From assembly GCA_964374095.1 (NCBI GenBank), contig CAYJXJ010000010.1:1-51957 (forward strand): DNA of 51,957 nucleotides. The letters are read 5' to 3'. The translations under genes were made by a program, and so were the position numbers. The notes under the pieces were generated by a model that was not told the DNA's origin, ran no database searches, and saw nothing but the letters and a program-made list of their open reading frames with translations. The DNA is from CAYJXJ01 sp964374095 (GTDB lineage: Bacteria > Elusimicrobiota > Elusimicrobia > UBA1565 > UBA9628). Positions 8,176-16,147 of this stretch are shown piece after piece. Each line of letters starts with the position of its first letter. Within the stretch, counting starts at the first letter, position 1.

Positions 8176-8816
8176 GGTGGACTCCGCCCGCCGGGAGGGT
8201 TCTGGCGCTGGCCCCCCATCCCGACGACGAGACCCTGGGCTGCGGCGGGGCCCTGATCCGGCACCGCCGCCGCGGCGATCCCGTCGGAGTCGTCGTCGCG
8301 ACCGACGGTCGGGCCGGTGACCCTCGGGGGCTTGTCCACCCGCGGGACCCGGCGGCCGTGCGCCGACGCGAGGCGCGCGCCGCCGCCCGCATACTCGGGG
8401 TCTCCCGGGTCGAATTCTGGGACTATCCGGACGGCGGCTTGGCGCCGACCGCCGAGCTGACGGAACGCATCGCCCGCCTCCTGCGGGTACGACGGCCGCG
8501 CGTCCTTTATCGCCCGGGCTCCGACGACCCGCACCCCGACCACCGCGCCCTGGGCCTGGCGGCGGAGCGGGCACTGCGCCGCGTCAGGCTCCCTCTGCTC
8601 GACTGCCGTTATGAAGTCTGGGCCGCGCCGCGGCCTAACGCCGTCCTCGACATCAGCCGCGATTTTTCGAGGAAGGAGCGCGCCCTCGCGGCCTACGGCA
8701 GCCAGCGCCATTATCTCGACCTGGCGCGGATGGCGCGCCGGCTCAACGCGAGCCGCGGCCTCTTCCTGGGCCGTACGCGCTACGCGGAAGGGTTCCGCGT
8801 CCGGGACCTCGGCTGA
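8172..8816 (+). CDS. LmbE/PIG-L family N-acetylglucosamine-type deacetylase
   Basis: The 214-residue product has the zinc-site signature APHPDDETLGCGG near the N-terminus and PHPDHRALG later, both standard for the family. These proteins remove acetyl groups from GlcNAc-containing lipids or cofactors. In this locus it probably modifies a sugar of the surface glycan. The start ATG overlaps the upstream stop as ATGA. Its 3' end overlaps the convergent GT4 gene by 74 nt. A bacillithiol-type role is possible but has no support here. Confidence 0.88.
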   Translation: MRWTPPAGRVLALAPHPDDETLGCGGALIRHRRRGDPVGVVVATDGRAGDPRGLVHPRDPAAVRRREARAAARILGVSRVEFWDYPDGGLAPTAELTERIARLLRVRRPRVLYRPGSDDPHPDHRALGLAAERALRRVRLPLLDCRYEVWAAPRPNAVLDISRDFSRKERALAAYGSQRHYLDLARMARRLNASRGLFLGRTRYAEGFRVRDLG

Positions 8817-9792
8817 GGAGCTCGCGCAGCCTGGCGCGGAAGGCCTCCAGCCCGTAGCGGCGGCAGGCCCGGCGGCCGCGCGCGGCCAGGGCTTCGATCG
8901 GCGCGCGACCCTCGGCCGCGGCCAGGGTGAGCCGGCGCAAGCCGGACGCTGAGCGGTAGAGCCAGCCCGTCTTCCCGTGAGCGATGATCTCGCGGGGACC
9001 GCCGCGGTCGGGGGCGAGCGGCACGCAGCCCGCGGCCATGGCTTCGATGAGGACCATGCCGAAGTGCTCCCTCCGGCAACCGTGCCAGAGGAGCGCGGCT
9101 CGTCCGTAGAGGCCGCGCAGTCGGGAAAGGTCCGCGCCGATATGAAAGCGCACCGGAGCCCCCGCCGCGGCCTCCCTCAGCCTCTCCAGCCACCGGCGCC
9201 CGCCTTCGAGCTCGCCGGCGACGTGGAAGCTCCAGCCTGGCAGGCGCCCCTGGACGTGTAACTCCTTAAAAGATCGGATCAGGGCCAATTCGTTCTTGAG
9301 CCTCGCGGCCGCGCCCAGGGTCCCAATGGCCGCGATGATGCGGCCCTTGCGCCGCGGGGCGAAGTCCTCCACTCCGACCGGCGGGTGAAGCACCTCCGAC
9401 TCGGCCCCCCATGAGGCCGCCAGCCGGCGCCGAGTGAACTCGGAGTTGGCCAACAGGCGGTAGAACCGCAGGTGGCGCGGCCGGTTCAGAGGCAGGGCGT
9501 GCACCCACAGCCAACTGCGCCGCGCGAAGGAGGGGAAGTAGGCGCCGGGGAGTTGGTTGATGAAAAGGTCGTAGCGGGCTGTTCGCGCCGGCAGGCCTCC
9601 CCCCACGCGGATGATCCGAACGCCGCGGGCACGCGGGCCAAAATACCGGGCCAGGCGCGCCGCGGAATTGGACTTCTCGGCCAGGACCTCGACCTCGTGC
9701 CCCTCGCGCCGCAGGGCCCAGGCGGCGAGCAGGGTGGCCTTGGGCATGCCGCTGGGTCCAGCCAGGTGACGGCAATAGAGCCCGACCTTCAT
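8743..9792 (-). CDS. Family 4 glycosyltransferase (GT-B fold)
   Basis: The 349-residue product starts at MKVGLYCRHLAGPSGMPKATL, giving the glycine-rich N-terminal loop of GT4 enzymes. An open frame extends upstream but has no GT sequence. The C-terminal domain shows EHFGMVLIEAMAAGCVPLAPDRGG, the family E-x7-E nucleotide-sugar site, followed by GKTGWLY. The last about 25 residues are Gly/Arg-rich and lie antisense to the deacetylase gene, so the frame may have been lengthened. It forms a divergent pair of genes with the GT2 at 9789-10613 (4-nt overlap). Confidence 0.87.
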   Translation of the reverse strand: MKVGLYCRHLAGPSGMPKATLLAAWALRREGHEVEVLAEKSNSAARLARYFGPRARGVRIIRVGGGLPARTARYDLFINQLPGAYFPSFARRSWLWVHALPLNRPRHLRFYRLLANSEFTRRRLAASWGAESEVLHPPVGVEDFAPRRKGRIIAAIGTLGAAARLKNELALIRSFKELHVQGRLPGWSFHVAGELEGGRRWLERLREAAAGAPVRFHIGADLSRLRGLYGRAALLWHGCRREHFGMVLIEAMAAGCVPLAPDRGGPREIIAHGKTGWLYRSASGLRRLTLAAAEGRAPIEALAARGRRACRRYGLEAFRARLRELLSRGPGRGTLPRSAYGPGRGRGSR

Positions 9793-10613
9793 TCGGCGAG
9801 CCCGGCCCGGACCCAGCCGGCCAGCCGGCGGCGCCGCGGCCCCGAGGCCGAGTCCTCGACATGGGCGAGCAGCCAGCGCAGGTGACGGCGCCGCAGGCGT
9901 TGGAACTCTCCCCGCGCCTTTCCGCGCGCGGTCAAAGACTCGGGATGCTGCCGGTACCAGAACATCGGCCGCGGGCTCACGTAAACTGGGTGGCGCATGG
10001 CGACATAGAACCACAGGTACATGTCCTCGATCATGTGCCGGCCCACGCCGCGGCCGGCGGCCGCCGACTCCAAGAGGATGCGGCGGTCCATGAGGGCGCT
10101 CGTGCCGCAGGGGGTCTTGACGTAGCCCGACTCCAAGAAGACCGGAAATAACTCGGGCGGCCGGTGCAGCCCCGGCCGCGGGATGGGCTGAAGGGCCAGG
10201 CGCCGGGCGGGGCGGTCCCCATCCCAGAAATAGACGGCGGGACAGAAGACCAATCCCCGCCGCGAGTCGAAGGCGCGCCGGTAGGCCACCTCATGCCGTT
10301 GGAGGATGCGCGCGTCCCACTCATCGTCGGAATCGAGCAGGGCGATGAGGGGCGCGCGCGCGTGACGCGCGCCCCAGACACGGGATTGAAAGACTCCCAG
10401 CGGGCGGCTCCCGGAGTGCCTGAGGGCGCGCACGCAGCCGGGATGGCGTTCCGCCAACTCCCGGGCGTAGCCGCGGCTGGCGTCGCGCGATCCCCCGTCG
10501 ACGAGGATGAGCTCCCAATCGCGCAAGGTCTGGCGGAACACGCCCTCCACCGCCGCGGGGAGATAGCGCTCCGAATCGAGGAACGGGATGATCACGCTGA
10601 TCCTGGGCGCCAT
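9789..10613 (-). CDS. Family 2 glycosyltransferase
   Basis: The 274-residue product has ISVIIPFLDSERYL, LVDGGSRD and the DxD-type motif IALLDSDDEWD, with a WFYVAMRHPV...WYRQHPESLTA C-terminal region typical of GT2 proteins with the YRQHPES tail. A possible extended -10 (TGGTATCAT, 10629-10621 region) ends 8 nt before the ATG, so this unit too may be leaderless. It is transcribed away from the plus-strand half of the cluster. Confidence 0.9.
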   Translation of the reverse strand: MAPRISVIIPFLDSERYLPAAVEGVFRQTLRDWELILVDGGSRDASRGYARELAERHPGCVRALRHSGSRPLGVFQSRVWGARHARAPLIALLDSDDEWDARILQRHEVAYRRAFDSRRGLVFCPAVYFWDGDRPARRLALQPIPRPGLHRPPELFPVFLESGYVKTPCGTSALMDRRILLESAAAGRGVGRHMIEDMYLWFYVAMRHPVYVSPRPMFWYRQHPESLTARGKARGEFQRLRRRHLRWLLAHVEDSASGPRRRRLAGWVRAGLAE

Positions 10614-10621
10614 GAGCGATT

Positions 10622-10948
10622 ATGATACCATTGCCGCGATGCCCGGGTTGGGCAACGACTATACGTATGCCTTCCGCTAGCCCTCGCGCGACGACCTCTC
10701 TCAGGCGGAAGCTGTGGCTCCTGCTGCTGGCCTCCGTATTCTCGTTTGCCCTCGTGGAAGCGGGCCTGGTCGATTTCGACCGCGCGATGCGCGCTCTCGC
10801 CGGCGGCGACCCCCGGGAGTACTTCTTGGACTTCATCCACCCCAATCCGAAAGGCCACGCGGTTCTAGCGGGCCTGCTCAGGCCATGGGTGGCCTGCGCC
10901 AAAGCGCGAACCTGCCCCGCCCGGGGATCGATGGCCGCAGGCGGATGA
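10622..10948 (+). pseudogene. Remnant C-terminus of an SGNH hydrolase
   Basis: Only the last part resembles a protein family: DFIHPNPKGHAVLAGLL is the block V Asp-x-x-His catalytic motif of SGNH/GDSL hydrolases. The GDS block with the nucleophile serine and the middle blocks are absent. The first about 30 residues are basic and uncharacteristic, so the gene was probably cut by a deletion. It overlaps the next GT4 gene as ATGA, which keeps coupling intact and may explain why the stub is retained. Confidence 0.6.
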
Positions 10949-12186
10949 CGCCCCACATCCTCCTGGTGACGCCCCGCCTCTGCTACCCCGCCGCCAGCGG
11001 CGCGGAACGGCGGGTCTACGCCCTCCTCAAGCGCCTCGCCGGGCGCTACCGCTTCTCCCTCCTGACTTTCATCGAACCCCGAAACCGCGCCCGTTCCATG
11101 GCCGCGGCCATGAGCCTTGAAAATACCCTGCTTCATCGCGTCCACGTCGTCGAGAAGGGATTCGCCCGGCCGCGTTGGGCCGGAGCCTGGATGCCTCCGG
11201 AGTTTCACGACTACGCTTCGCGGGAACTCTCCACGGCCTTGTCGGGGATACTCGACCGGGAGTCGGTGGACCTGGTGCATTTGGAGTTCAGCGAGATGGC
11301 CCAGTACGCCCGCGGCATCCGCGGCCGAATCCCGGTCGTCCTCACCGAACATGACACCAGCCTCCTGTCCTGGGGGCGCTCCTACATGACCCAGGCCGGA
11401 TGGCTCGGGACCATGCGCCGCCCCTGGGATTGGACCCGGCAGTGGCTTTACGAATGGAGCGTCCTGCGCCATTGCGACCGGGTCGTCGTGGTCTCGGAGG
11501 CCGATCGCCGGAGACTTGCCTCCCTCATTCCGGCCGGCCGCATCCAGGCCGTGCCGACCGGCGTGGACTTGGAACTCTTCCCGCCTCAGCAAGATTCGGG
11601 ACGAGCCGGAGACACCCTGTTGTTCATCGGCCATTACCCGCATTTTCCCAACGAGGATGCGGCGGTCACCCTTTGCCGCGATATCCTTCCCCGCGTCCGA
11701 CGCGATATTTCCTCGGCTCGCCTGCTCTTGGTGGGCTCGTCGCCGACCCAGCGAGTCCGGAACTTAGCCTCGGAGTTCGTGGAAGTCGTTGGGACCGTTC
11801 CCCGGGTCCAGCCCTACCTGGCGCGGGCGCGGGTCTTCGTCGCGCCCCTGCGCCTGGGCTTTGGGATCAAGGGGAAGCTCTTGGAGGCCTTCGCCTCGGG
11901 AATCCCCGTCGTCGCGACCCCGCAAGCCTGCGAAGGCATACCCCAGGCATGGCACGGCGAGCATTTGCTGGTCGCCCACGGGCCCGATACGTTCGCCGGA
12001 GAAGTCCGCCGACTCCTCCATGACCCGCTCCTGCGCCGGCGGCTGGCCGCCAACGCCCGGACTCTCGTGGAGGAGCACTACGCCTGGGACCGGCAGGCCG
12101 ACCGCCTGGACCGGCTTTACCAAGAACTGCTGGGGCGGGCCCGGCCGGAACCGGCCCTCCCGTTGGCCCGATATGAACCGGCTTGA
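10945..12186 (+). CDS. Family 4 glycosyltransferase
   Basis: The 413-residue GT-B protein begins MTPHILLVTPRLCYPAASGAE, with the Gly loop for the donor phosphate. It contains LTEHDTSLL and VVVSEADRRRL (typical of the Stp1/WfaC-like branch), IQAVPTGVDLELF, FIGHYPHFPNEDA, and the C-terminal donor site FGIKGKLLEAFASGIPVVATPQACEGI. It should add a sugar at the cytoplasmic face during glycan assembly. It overlaps the following radical SAM gene by 14 nt. Confidence 0.9.
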   Translation: MTPHILLVTPRLCYPAASGAERRVYALLKRLAGRYRFSLLTFIEPRNRARSMAAAMSLENTLLHRVHVVEKGFARPRWAGAWMPPEFHDYASRELSTALSGILDRESVDLVHLEFSEMAQYARGIRGRIPVVLTEHDTSLLSWGRSYMTQAGWLGTMRRPWDWTRQWLYEWSVLRHCDRVVVVSEADRRRLASLIPAGRIQAVPTGVDLELFPPQQDSGRAGDTLLFIGHYPHFPNEDAAVTLCRDILPRVRRDISSARLLLVGSSPTQRVRNLASEFVEVVGTVPRVQPYLARARVFVAPLRLGFGIKGKLLEAFASGIPVVATPQACEGIPQAWHGEHLLVAHGPDTFAGEVRRLLHDPLLRRRLAANARTLVEEHYAWDRQADRLDRLYQELLGRARPEPALPLARYEPA

Positions 12187-13132
12187 TCCCGCGACCAGGC
12201 TGTGGATGCGTCTTCAGCTTTCCCCCGACCGGGTTACGGGCCCCTGGCGCGACGCCATCATCGAGCCCGGCGCGGTCTGCAGCCTGCGCTGCCCCTTCTG
12301 CCCGACCGGCAACGGGGACCTTCATCTCAATAAAACCCTGCTGACGCCCGGGGCCATGGCGCGTCTGCTCGACGCCCTGGGACCGGGACTCAAGCGCCTG
12401 GACCTGTTCAACTGGGGAGAGCCCCTCCTCCACCCCCGGATCTGCGGCCTCATCCGGGAGGCCTCCGGCCGCGGCATCGCCGCGACCATCCACACCCACC
12501 TGTCGATCCCCGCGTTCGACGCGCGACGAGCCCGGGAGTTGGTCGACTCGGGGTTGAGCGAGCTGGTGGTCTCCTGCGACGGCGCCGGCCAGGAGAGCTA
12601 TGCCCGCTACCGCGTCGGAGGCGATTTCGGGCTGGTGATGCGCAATCTGCGGCTCATCCTGTCGGCTCGGAGCGCCGCGGCCTCCGCGACTCCGCTCGCG
12701 ACCTGGAAGTTCCTGGTCCACCGGGGCAACTCCAAGGACGTCCCGGCCGCCAAGCGCCTGGCCGCGGCGCTGGGCATACCCATCCAATTCAAGCCCTTGA
12801 TCGTCCCGCCGGACCAAGCCCGGGATTGGTCCGCGCGTGCCGCGCCGTCCTCGGCCCCGCCCAGCCGGGCCGGGGCGATTTGCCTGGGGCTCTGGGACAC
12901 GCCCGTCATCCATGCCGACGGCACGGTCCTGCCCTGCTGCGTGGTCAACGACCCGCGCTGGAGCCTCGGAAACGCCCTGCGGGAGGATCTGGGCGAGGTG
13001 TTCAACAAGCCCCTCATCGTCGCGATGCGCCGCTACATCAAGTCCGGGAAGCCGCAAGCCGCCCAACTGCCCTGCCACGGCTGTCCGCACGATCCGCACG
13101 GCCGCAATTGGCCCGGGGTCGCCCCGGCGTGA
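12173..13132 (+). CDS. Radical SAM protein with SPASM-like C-terminus
   Basis: The 319-residue enzyme has the cluster-binding CSLRCPFC near residue 35, NWGEPLLHP (GGE-like SAM contact) and a C-terminal cysteine-rich tail (LPCCVV, LPCHGCPHD) typical of SPASM or twitch domains that hold extra iron-sulfur clusters. Proteins like this modify peptides or small substrates. Placed among glycosyltransferases it may act on a carbohydrate or a protein acceptor, which is inference. The ATG at 12173 lies inside the end of the GT4 gene. Confidence 0.88.
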   Translation: MNRLDPATRLWMRLQLSPDRVTGPWRDAIIEPGAVCSLRCPFCPTGNGDLHLNKTLLTPGAMARLLDALGPGLKRLDLFNWGEPLLHPRICGLIREASGRGIAATIHTHLSIPAFDARRARELVDSGLSELVVSCDGAGQESYARYRVGGDFGLVMRNLRLILSARSAAASATPLATWKFLVHRGNSKDVPAAKRLAAALGIPIQFKPLIVPPDQARDWSARAAPSSAPPSRAGAICLGLWDTPVIHADGTVLPCCVVNDPRWSLGNALREDLGEVFNKPLIVAMRRYIKSGKPQAAQLPCHGCPHDPHGRNWPGVAPA

Positions 13133-13284
13133 ACCGGCTTGTGCCGCCGCCCAAAAATTGTTTCCCTAGGACGATGTTCCCGCGCGATGAAGTCCTCGAC
13201 CCCGGCCTCTTCCGGCGCCGGCGCGCCCTGGCCCGCCGCTTCGCCGCGGCGCTCGTGCAGGGCAAGGAGACCACGGGGGACTGA
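13129..13284 (+). CDS. Small basic protein between two radical SAM genes
   Basis: A 51-residue frame starts at GTG 13129, overlapping the upstream stop as GTGA, and ends on the first base of the downstream ATG. It begins MNRLVPPPKNCFPRTMFPR and ends in an Arg/Ala-rich amphipathic helix plus GKETTGD. The perfect coupling to two SPASM-type radical SAM genes is what one would expect of a precursor peptide, but one Cys and no repeat or leader signature make that unproven. It might instead be a small helper protein. Confidence 0.45.
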   Translation: MNRLVPPPKNCFPRTMFPRDEVLDPGLFRRRRALARRFAAALVQGKETTGD

Positions 13285-14432
13285 TGGCGGACCGCCGCTC
13301 CAAGCCGGTTGAGTTGGTCACCAAGCAGCTCCTGGAATGGGCCCGGGCCGGGGTCGACAACCTAGCCTCCGGCCGAGCCCGCGGCCCCATCCGCGAGCTC
13401 CACATGGAGCTCACCCACCGCTGCGACTTGAAATGCGTCATGTGCCATCATTGGGAAATGCCCGCCCGGGACCGCGGGTCGGTCGGCCGGGAGCTGACCG
13501 TCTCCGAGATTTCGAGGTTCACGGGCGGCTCCCGCCTGTTGCGCGGCGTCGAGTTCGTCGCGGTCACCGGCGGCGAGCCCTGGTCCCGGCCCGAGGCGGT
13601 CGAGATCGTCGCCCTGCTCCGGCGCCGTTTCCCCGCGGCCTCCCTGGGCGTGCTCACCAATTTTTGGAACACGGGGCTCATACGGCGGCGCCTCCAGGAA
13701 CTGGTCGGGCTCGGGGTGAAGGGCCTTTGGCTCGGAACCTCCCTCGACGGGATCGGGGACATGCACGACCGGATCCGGGGGCAGACGGGGGCGTTCGACG
13801 GCTTCCTGCGCACACTCGCCATGATCCGGGAGGATTTCCCGGAGATCGAGCTGAGCATGAACTTCACGATCCTGCCCGAGAACCGCCGACAGCTCTGGGA
13901 GGCCTACGCCTTCGCCAAGGAGCACCGCCTGAACTTCGGCGCCCAATTCGTGGTCAACCATGAGGGCTACCAGGCCCCGCAAACCTTCGCGTGGAAGGAC
14001 GCGGAGCTCGCCGAGGTCGAGGCCCAGATCGACCGCGTGCTTTCGGACCTCTGCGCTTCCCACCAGGTCCTGGCGCGCCTGGTGGCGCGGCCCCCGGCCG
14101 AGTCCCGCTGGCTGTGGAACAAACTGCTCTTCTGGTGGTACCTGCGCAAGCACGGCCGGGGCTCCCCCCGCTTCTTCGACGACTGCATGGCCGGCGAACG
14201 CTACGCCATGCTCGACCCGGAGGGCAACCTCTTCTTCTGCCCGGTCAACAAGCACAAGCAGGCGGGCAACGTGCGGGACGGGGATTTCGACGCCGTCTGG
14301 TCGTCGGCGCGGGCCGAACGCCTGCGCGCCGAGCTCATCCCCTGCCAGTGCCGCTGCTGGCTCAACTGCATCGCCAACCCCATCCTCGACCGGGTGACCG
14401 GCCTGGCCCTGGCGGAGGAGTCGCGCGCATGA
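13284..14432 (+). CDS. Radical SAM/SPASM protein
   Basis: The 382-residue product has CDLKCVMCHHW (Cx3Cx2C cluster site), VTGGEPWSRP (GGE motif), and a SPASM segment with ERYAMLDPEGNLFFCPVN, CQCRC and LNCIANP cysteines. It is distinct from the radical SAM protein two genes upstream. The radical SAM core is well established; the substrate is not. It is in the same translation-coupled string as the GT4 and GT2 genes, so a role in building or modifying the surface glycan or its protein carrier is inferred. Confidence 0.88.
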   Translation: MADRRSKPVELVTKQLLEWARAGVDNLASGRARGPIRELHMELTHRCDLKCVMCHHWEMPARDRGSVGRELTVSEISRFTGGSRLLRGVEFVAVTGGEPWSRPEAVEIVALLRRRFPAASLGVLTNFWNTGLIRRRLQELVGLGVKGLWLGTSLDGIGDMHDRIRGQTGAFDGFLRTLAMIREDFPEIELSMNFTILPENRRQLWEAYAFAKEHRLNFGAQFVVNHEGYQAPQTFAWKDAELAEVEAQIDRVLSDLCASHQVLARLVARPPAESRWLWNKLLFWWYLRKHGRGSPRFFDDCMAGERYAMLDPEGNLFFCPVNKHKQAGNVRDGDFDAVWSSARAERLRAELIPCQCRCWLNCIANPILDRVTGLALAEESRA

Positions 14433-15703
14433 GCCTAAAAGCCGGCCGCGTACTGCTGGTATCGCCCGAGAGGTCCCTCTCGGCGCGGACGCGGCGCTTG
14501 ACGCGGGAACTCTCTCTGGATTGGGAAACGGACCACGCGCGTCCCGCAGAGGCCCAGGCCCGCCTCTCGCGCAGGGATTACTCGGCCATCATTTTCTTGG
14601 ACCACCCCGCCGAAAGGACATCCCTGCGCCGCTTGAGCTTGTTCACCACGGTCCCCATCGTCTGCGTCCTCTTCGAAAGCGGGATCGAACCCCGAGCTTG
14701 CGCGAGCGGAAACGGAGCGGGGCCCGGGTCGCGCGCCCGCGAGGATTGGGTCAGAGCCCTGTCCGCGGCGCGGGAGGTCTGGTCCTTTGGAAAGCCCCTC
14801 GACGAGGCCGCCGGCGGCACGCGCCTCGACCTCGATTCCTTCGTCACCGGCCGTCCGATCGACCGCGCTTGGATGAGCCCGCGGCTGGCGGCGCTCAACG
14901 ACCCGCCGCGCCCCGCGGCCCGGGCCCTGGCGAGCATCGTCATCCCGTGTTGGAACAACATCCGGCACACGCGGGAATGCCTCGACTACCTGGCCCGCCA
15001 CACTTCCGGCCCCCACGAACTCATCGTGATCGACAACGGGTCGACGGACGGGACGGCCGATTTCATCCGGCGCCGGACCAAGGCCCGCCTGATCCGCAAC
15101 GAACGCAACCTGGGATTCGCCAAGGCCGTCAACCAGGGCATGCTCGCGGCGACGGGACGCTACGTCGTCTGGCTCAACAACGACGTGCTGGTCACCCCGG
15201 GCTGGCTGGAGGGGCTCATCGATTGCGCGCGGCGCTCCTCCTGGCTCGGCGCGGTCGGTCCCTGCGCCAACGAGACCGTCGGGCTCCAGAGGGTCGCAAG
15301 CCCCCCCTACCGCTCCATGAAGGACATGCTCCGCTTCTCCCAGGCCTGGTCGCTCAAGAACCGGGGCCGGGCGATCGAGGCGCACCGCCTCGTCGGCTTC
15401 TGCCTGCTGGTCAAGAGCGAGGTCATCCGGCAGGTCGGCCTGCTCGACGAACGCTTCTCCCCCGCCTGCTACGAGGACTACGACTACTGCCTGCGCGTCC
15501 GGCAGGCGGGCTGGGGCCTGGCCTGCGCCGCGGCGGTCTTCGTCCACCACCACGGCCACAAGAGCTTCGCGAGCCCCGGGGCCATGCTGGCCCAGAGCGC
15601 GGCCGGCCGCGAGGTCTTTCTGGACAAGTGGTGCCACAAGACGCTCGGGTTTCTCGATGAGCTCGACGCCGAGGCGTCCCGGTCGTGCAGTTCGAGGTCT
15701 TAG
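14429..15703 (+). CDS. Two-part family 2 glycosyltransferase
   Basis: Of the 424 residues, about 1-165 form an unassigned N-terminal domain. The GT2 domain follows: ASIVIPCWNNIRHT, VIDNGSTDGT, VVWLNNDVLVTPGWL and CYEDYDYCLRVRQAGW, ending with HHHGHKSF. The plan matches the GT2 at 7372-8175. It is the last plus-strand gene before the integron, and its stop overlaps the convergent HigA-like gene by 4 nt. The Ser-rich last few residues could be sequence acquired at the junction. Confidence 0.88.
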   Translation: MSLKAGRVLLVSPERSLSARTRRLTRELSLDWETDHARPAEAQARLSRRDYSAIIFLDHPAERTSLRRLSLFTTVPIVCVLFESGIEPRACASGNGAGPGSRAREDWVRALSAAREVWSFGKPLDEAAGGTRLDLDSFVTGRPIDRAWMSPRLAALNDPPRPAARALASIVIPCWNNIRHTRECLDYLARHTSGPHELIVIDNGSTDGTADFIRRRTKARLIRNERNLGFAKAVNQGMLAATGRYVVWLNNDVLVTPGWLEGLIDCARRSSWLGAVGPCANETVGLQRVASPPYRSMKDMLRFSQAWSLKNRGRAIEAHRLVGFCLLVKSEVIRQVGLLDERFSPACYEDYDYCLRVRQAGWGLACAAAVFVHHHGHKSFASPGAMLAQSAAGREVFLDKWCHKTLGFLDELDAEASRSCSSRS

Positions 15704-16026
15704 TATGCTGCAGCCGGCACCGTCGCGCGCGAGCGGCCCATGATGGCCCGAACACGCTGCCAGGCTCTGGAATCATGGGTCGCGTGCCAGAGGTCATAGT
15801 TCCGCTGCAGATTCAGCCAGAGTTCGGGGGTAGTGCGGAAAGCTTTCGCCAGGCGAAGCGCCATGTCCGGAGTGATATCTCCGCGCTGATTGACGATCTT
15901 GGAAACCGTCTTGCGAGATACCCCTAAAGCCACGGCAGCTTCCGAAATAGCCAGCGACAGCGGCTCCAGGTAATGCCTCTTGAGGATCCCGCCAGGATGC
16001 GCGGGCGGCCGTTTTCTTGGAATCAT
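15700..16026 (-). CDS. HigA-type antitoxin without its toxin
   Basis: The 108-residue product has HPGGILKRHYLEPLSLAISEAA, an XRE-type helix-turn-helix (ALGVSRKTVSKIVNQRGDI) and RLAKAFRTTPELWLNLQRNYDLW, the standard HigA/VapI pattern. HigA normally follows higB directly. Here the upstream side is instead the truncated intron remnant (16046-16122), so the toxin seems to have been lost in a deletion. It marks the distal end of the cassette array. Confidence 0.88.
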   Translation of the reverse strand: MIPRKRPPAHPGGILKRHYLEPLSLAISEAAVALGVSRKTVSKIVNQRGDITPDMALRLAKAFRTTPELWLNLQRNYDLWHATHDSRAWQRVRAIMGRSRATVPAAAY

Positions 16027-16045
16027 CCGTCTATCCCCCTAGCTT

Positions 16046-16122
16046 CGATTGCTACCGGCTGGAGCGATCTTTGCCGGACGGGATTCGCACCCGCTGAAAG
16101 ACCGTGCCTTTGCACGGCGCAC
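16046..16122 (-). mobile_element. 5' remnant of a group IIC-attC intron
   Basis: These 77 nt match the first 77 nt of the full intron at 17927-19728 with only a few differences. Both begin GTGCGCCGTGC on the minus strand and end near the GGTAGCAATCG block. It follows 19 nt of an attC end, exactly as the full intron does. Everything after the first 77 nt, including the rest of the attC, is gone. Confidence 0.8.
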
Positions 16123-16141
16123 CAGAAGCGCATGGTTAGGT
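16123..16141 (-). other. Half attC site (attC D)
   Basis: On the minus strand this starts ACCTAAC (RYYYAAC core), 7 nt after the stop of the amidohydrolase gene, and is cut at 19 nt by the intron remnant. The complementary GTTRRRY half is missing. Confidence 0.65.
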
Positions 16142-16147
16142 TGGGCG

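Noticed and set aside
13129..13284. Firm call of a RiPP precursor
   Set aside because: Position is suggestive, but there is no leader/core pattern and no RRE, protease or dedicated transporter beside it. Left as a small protein.
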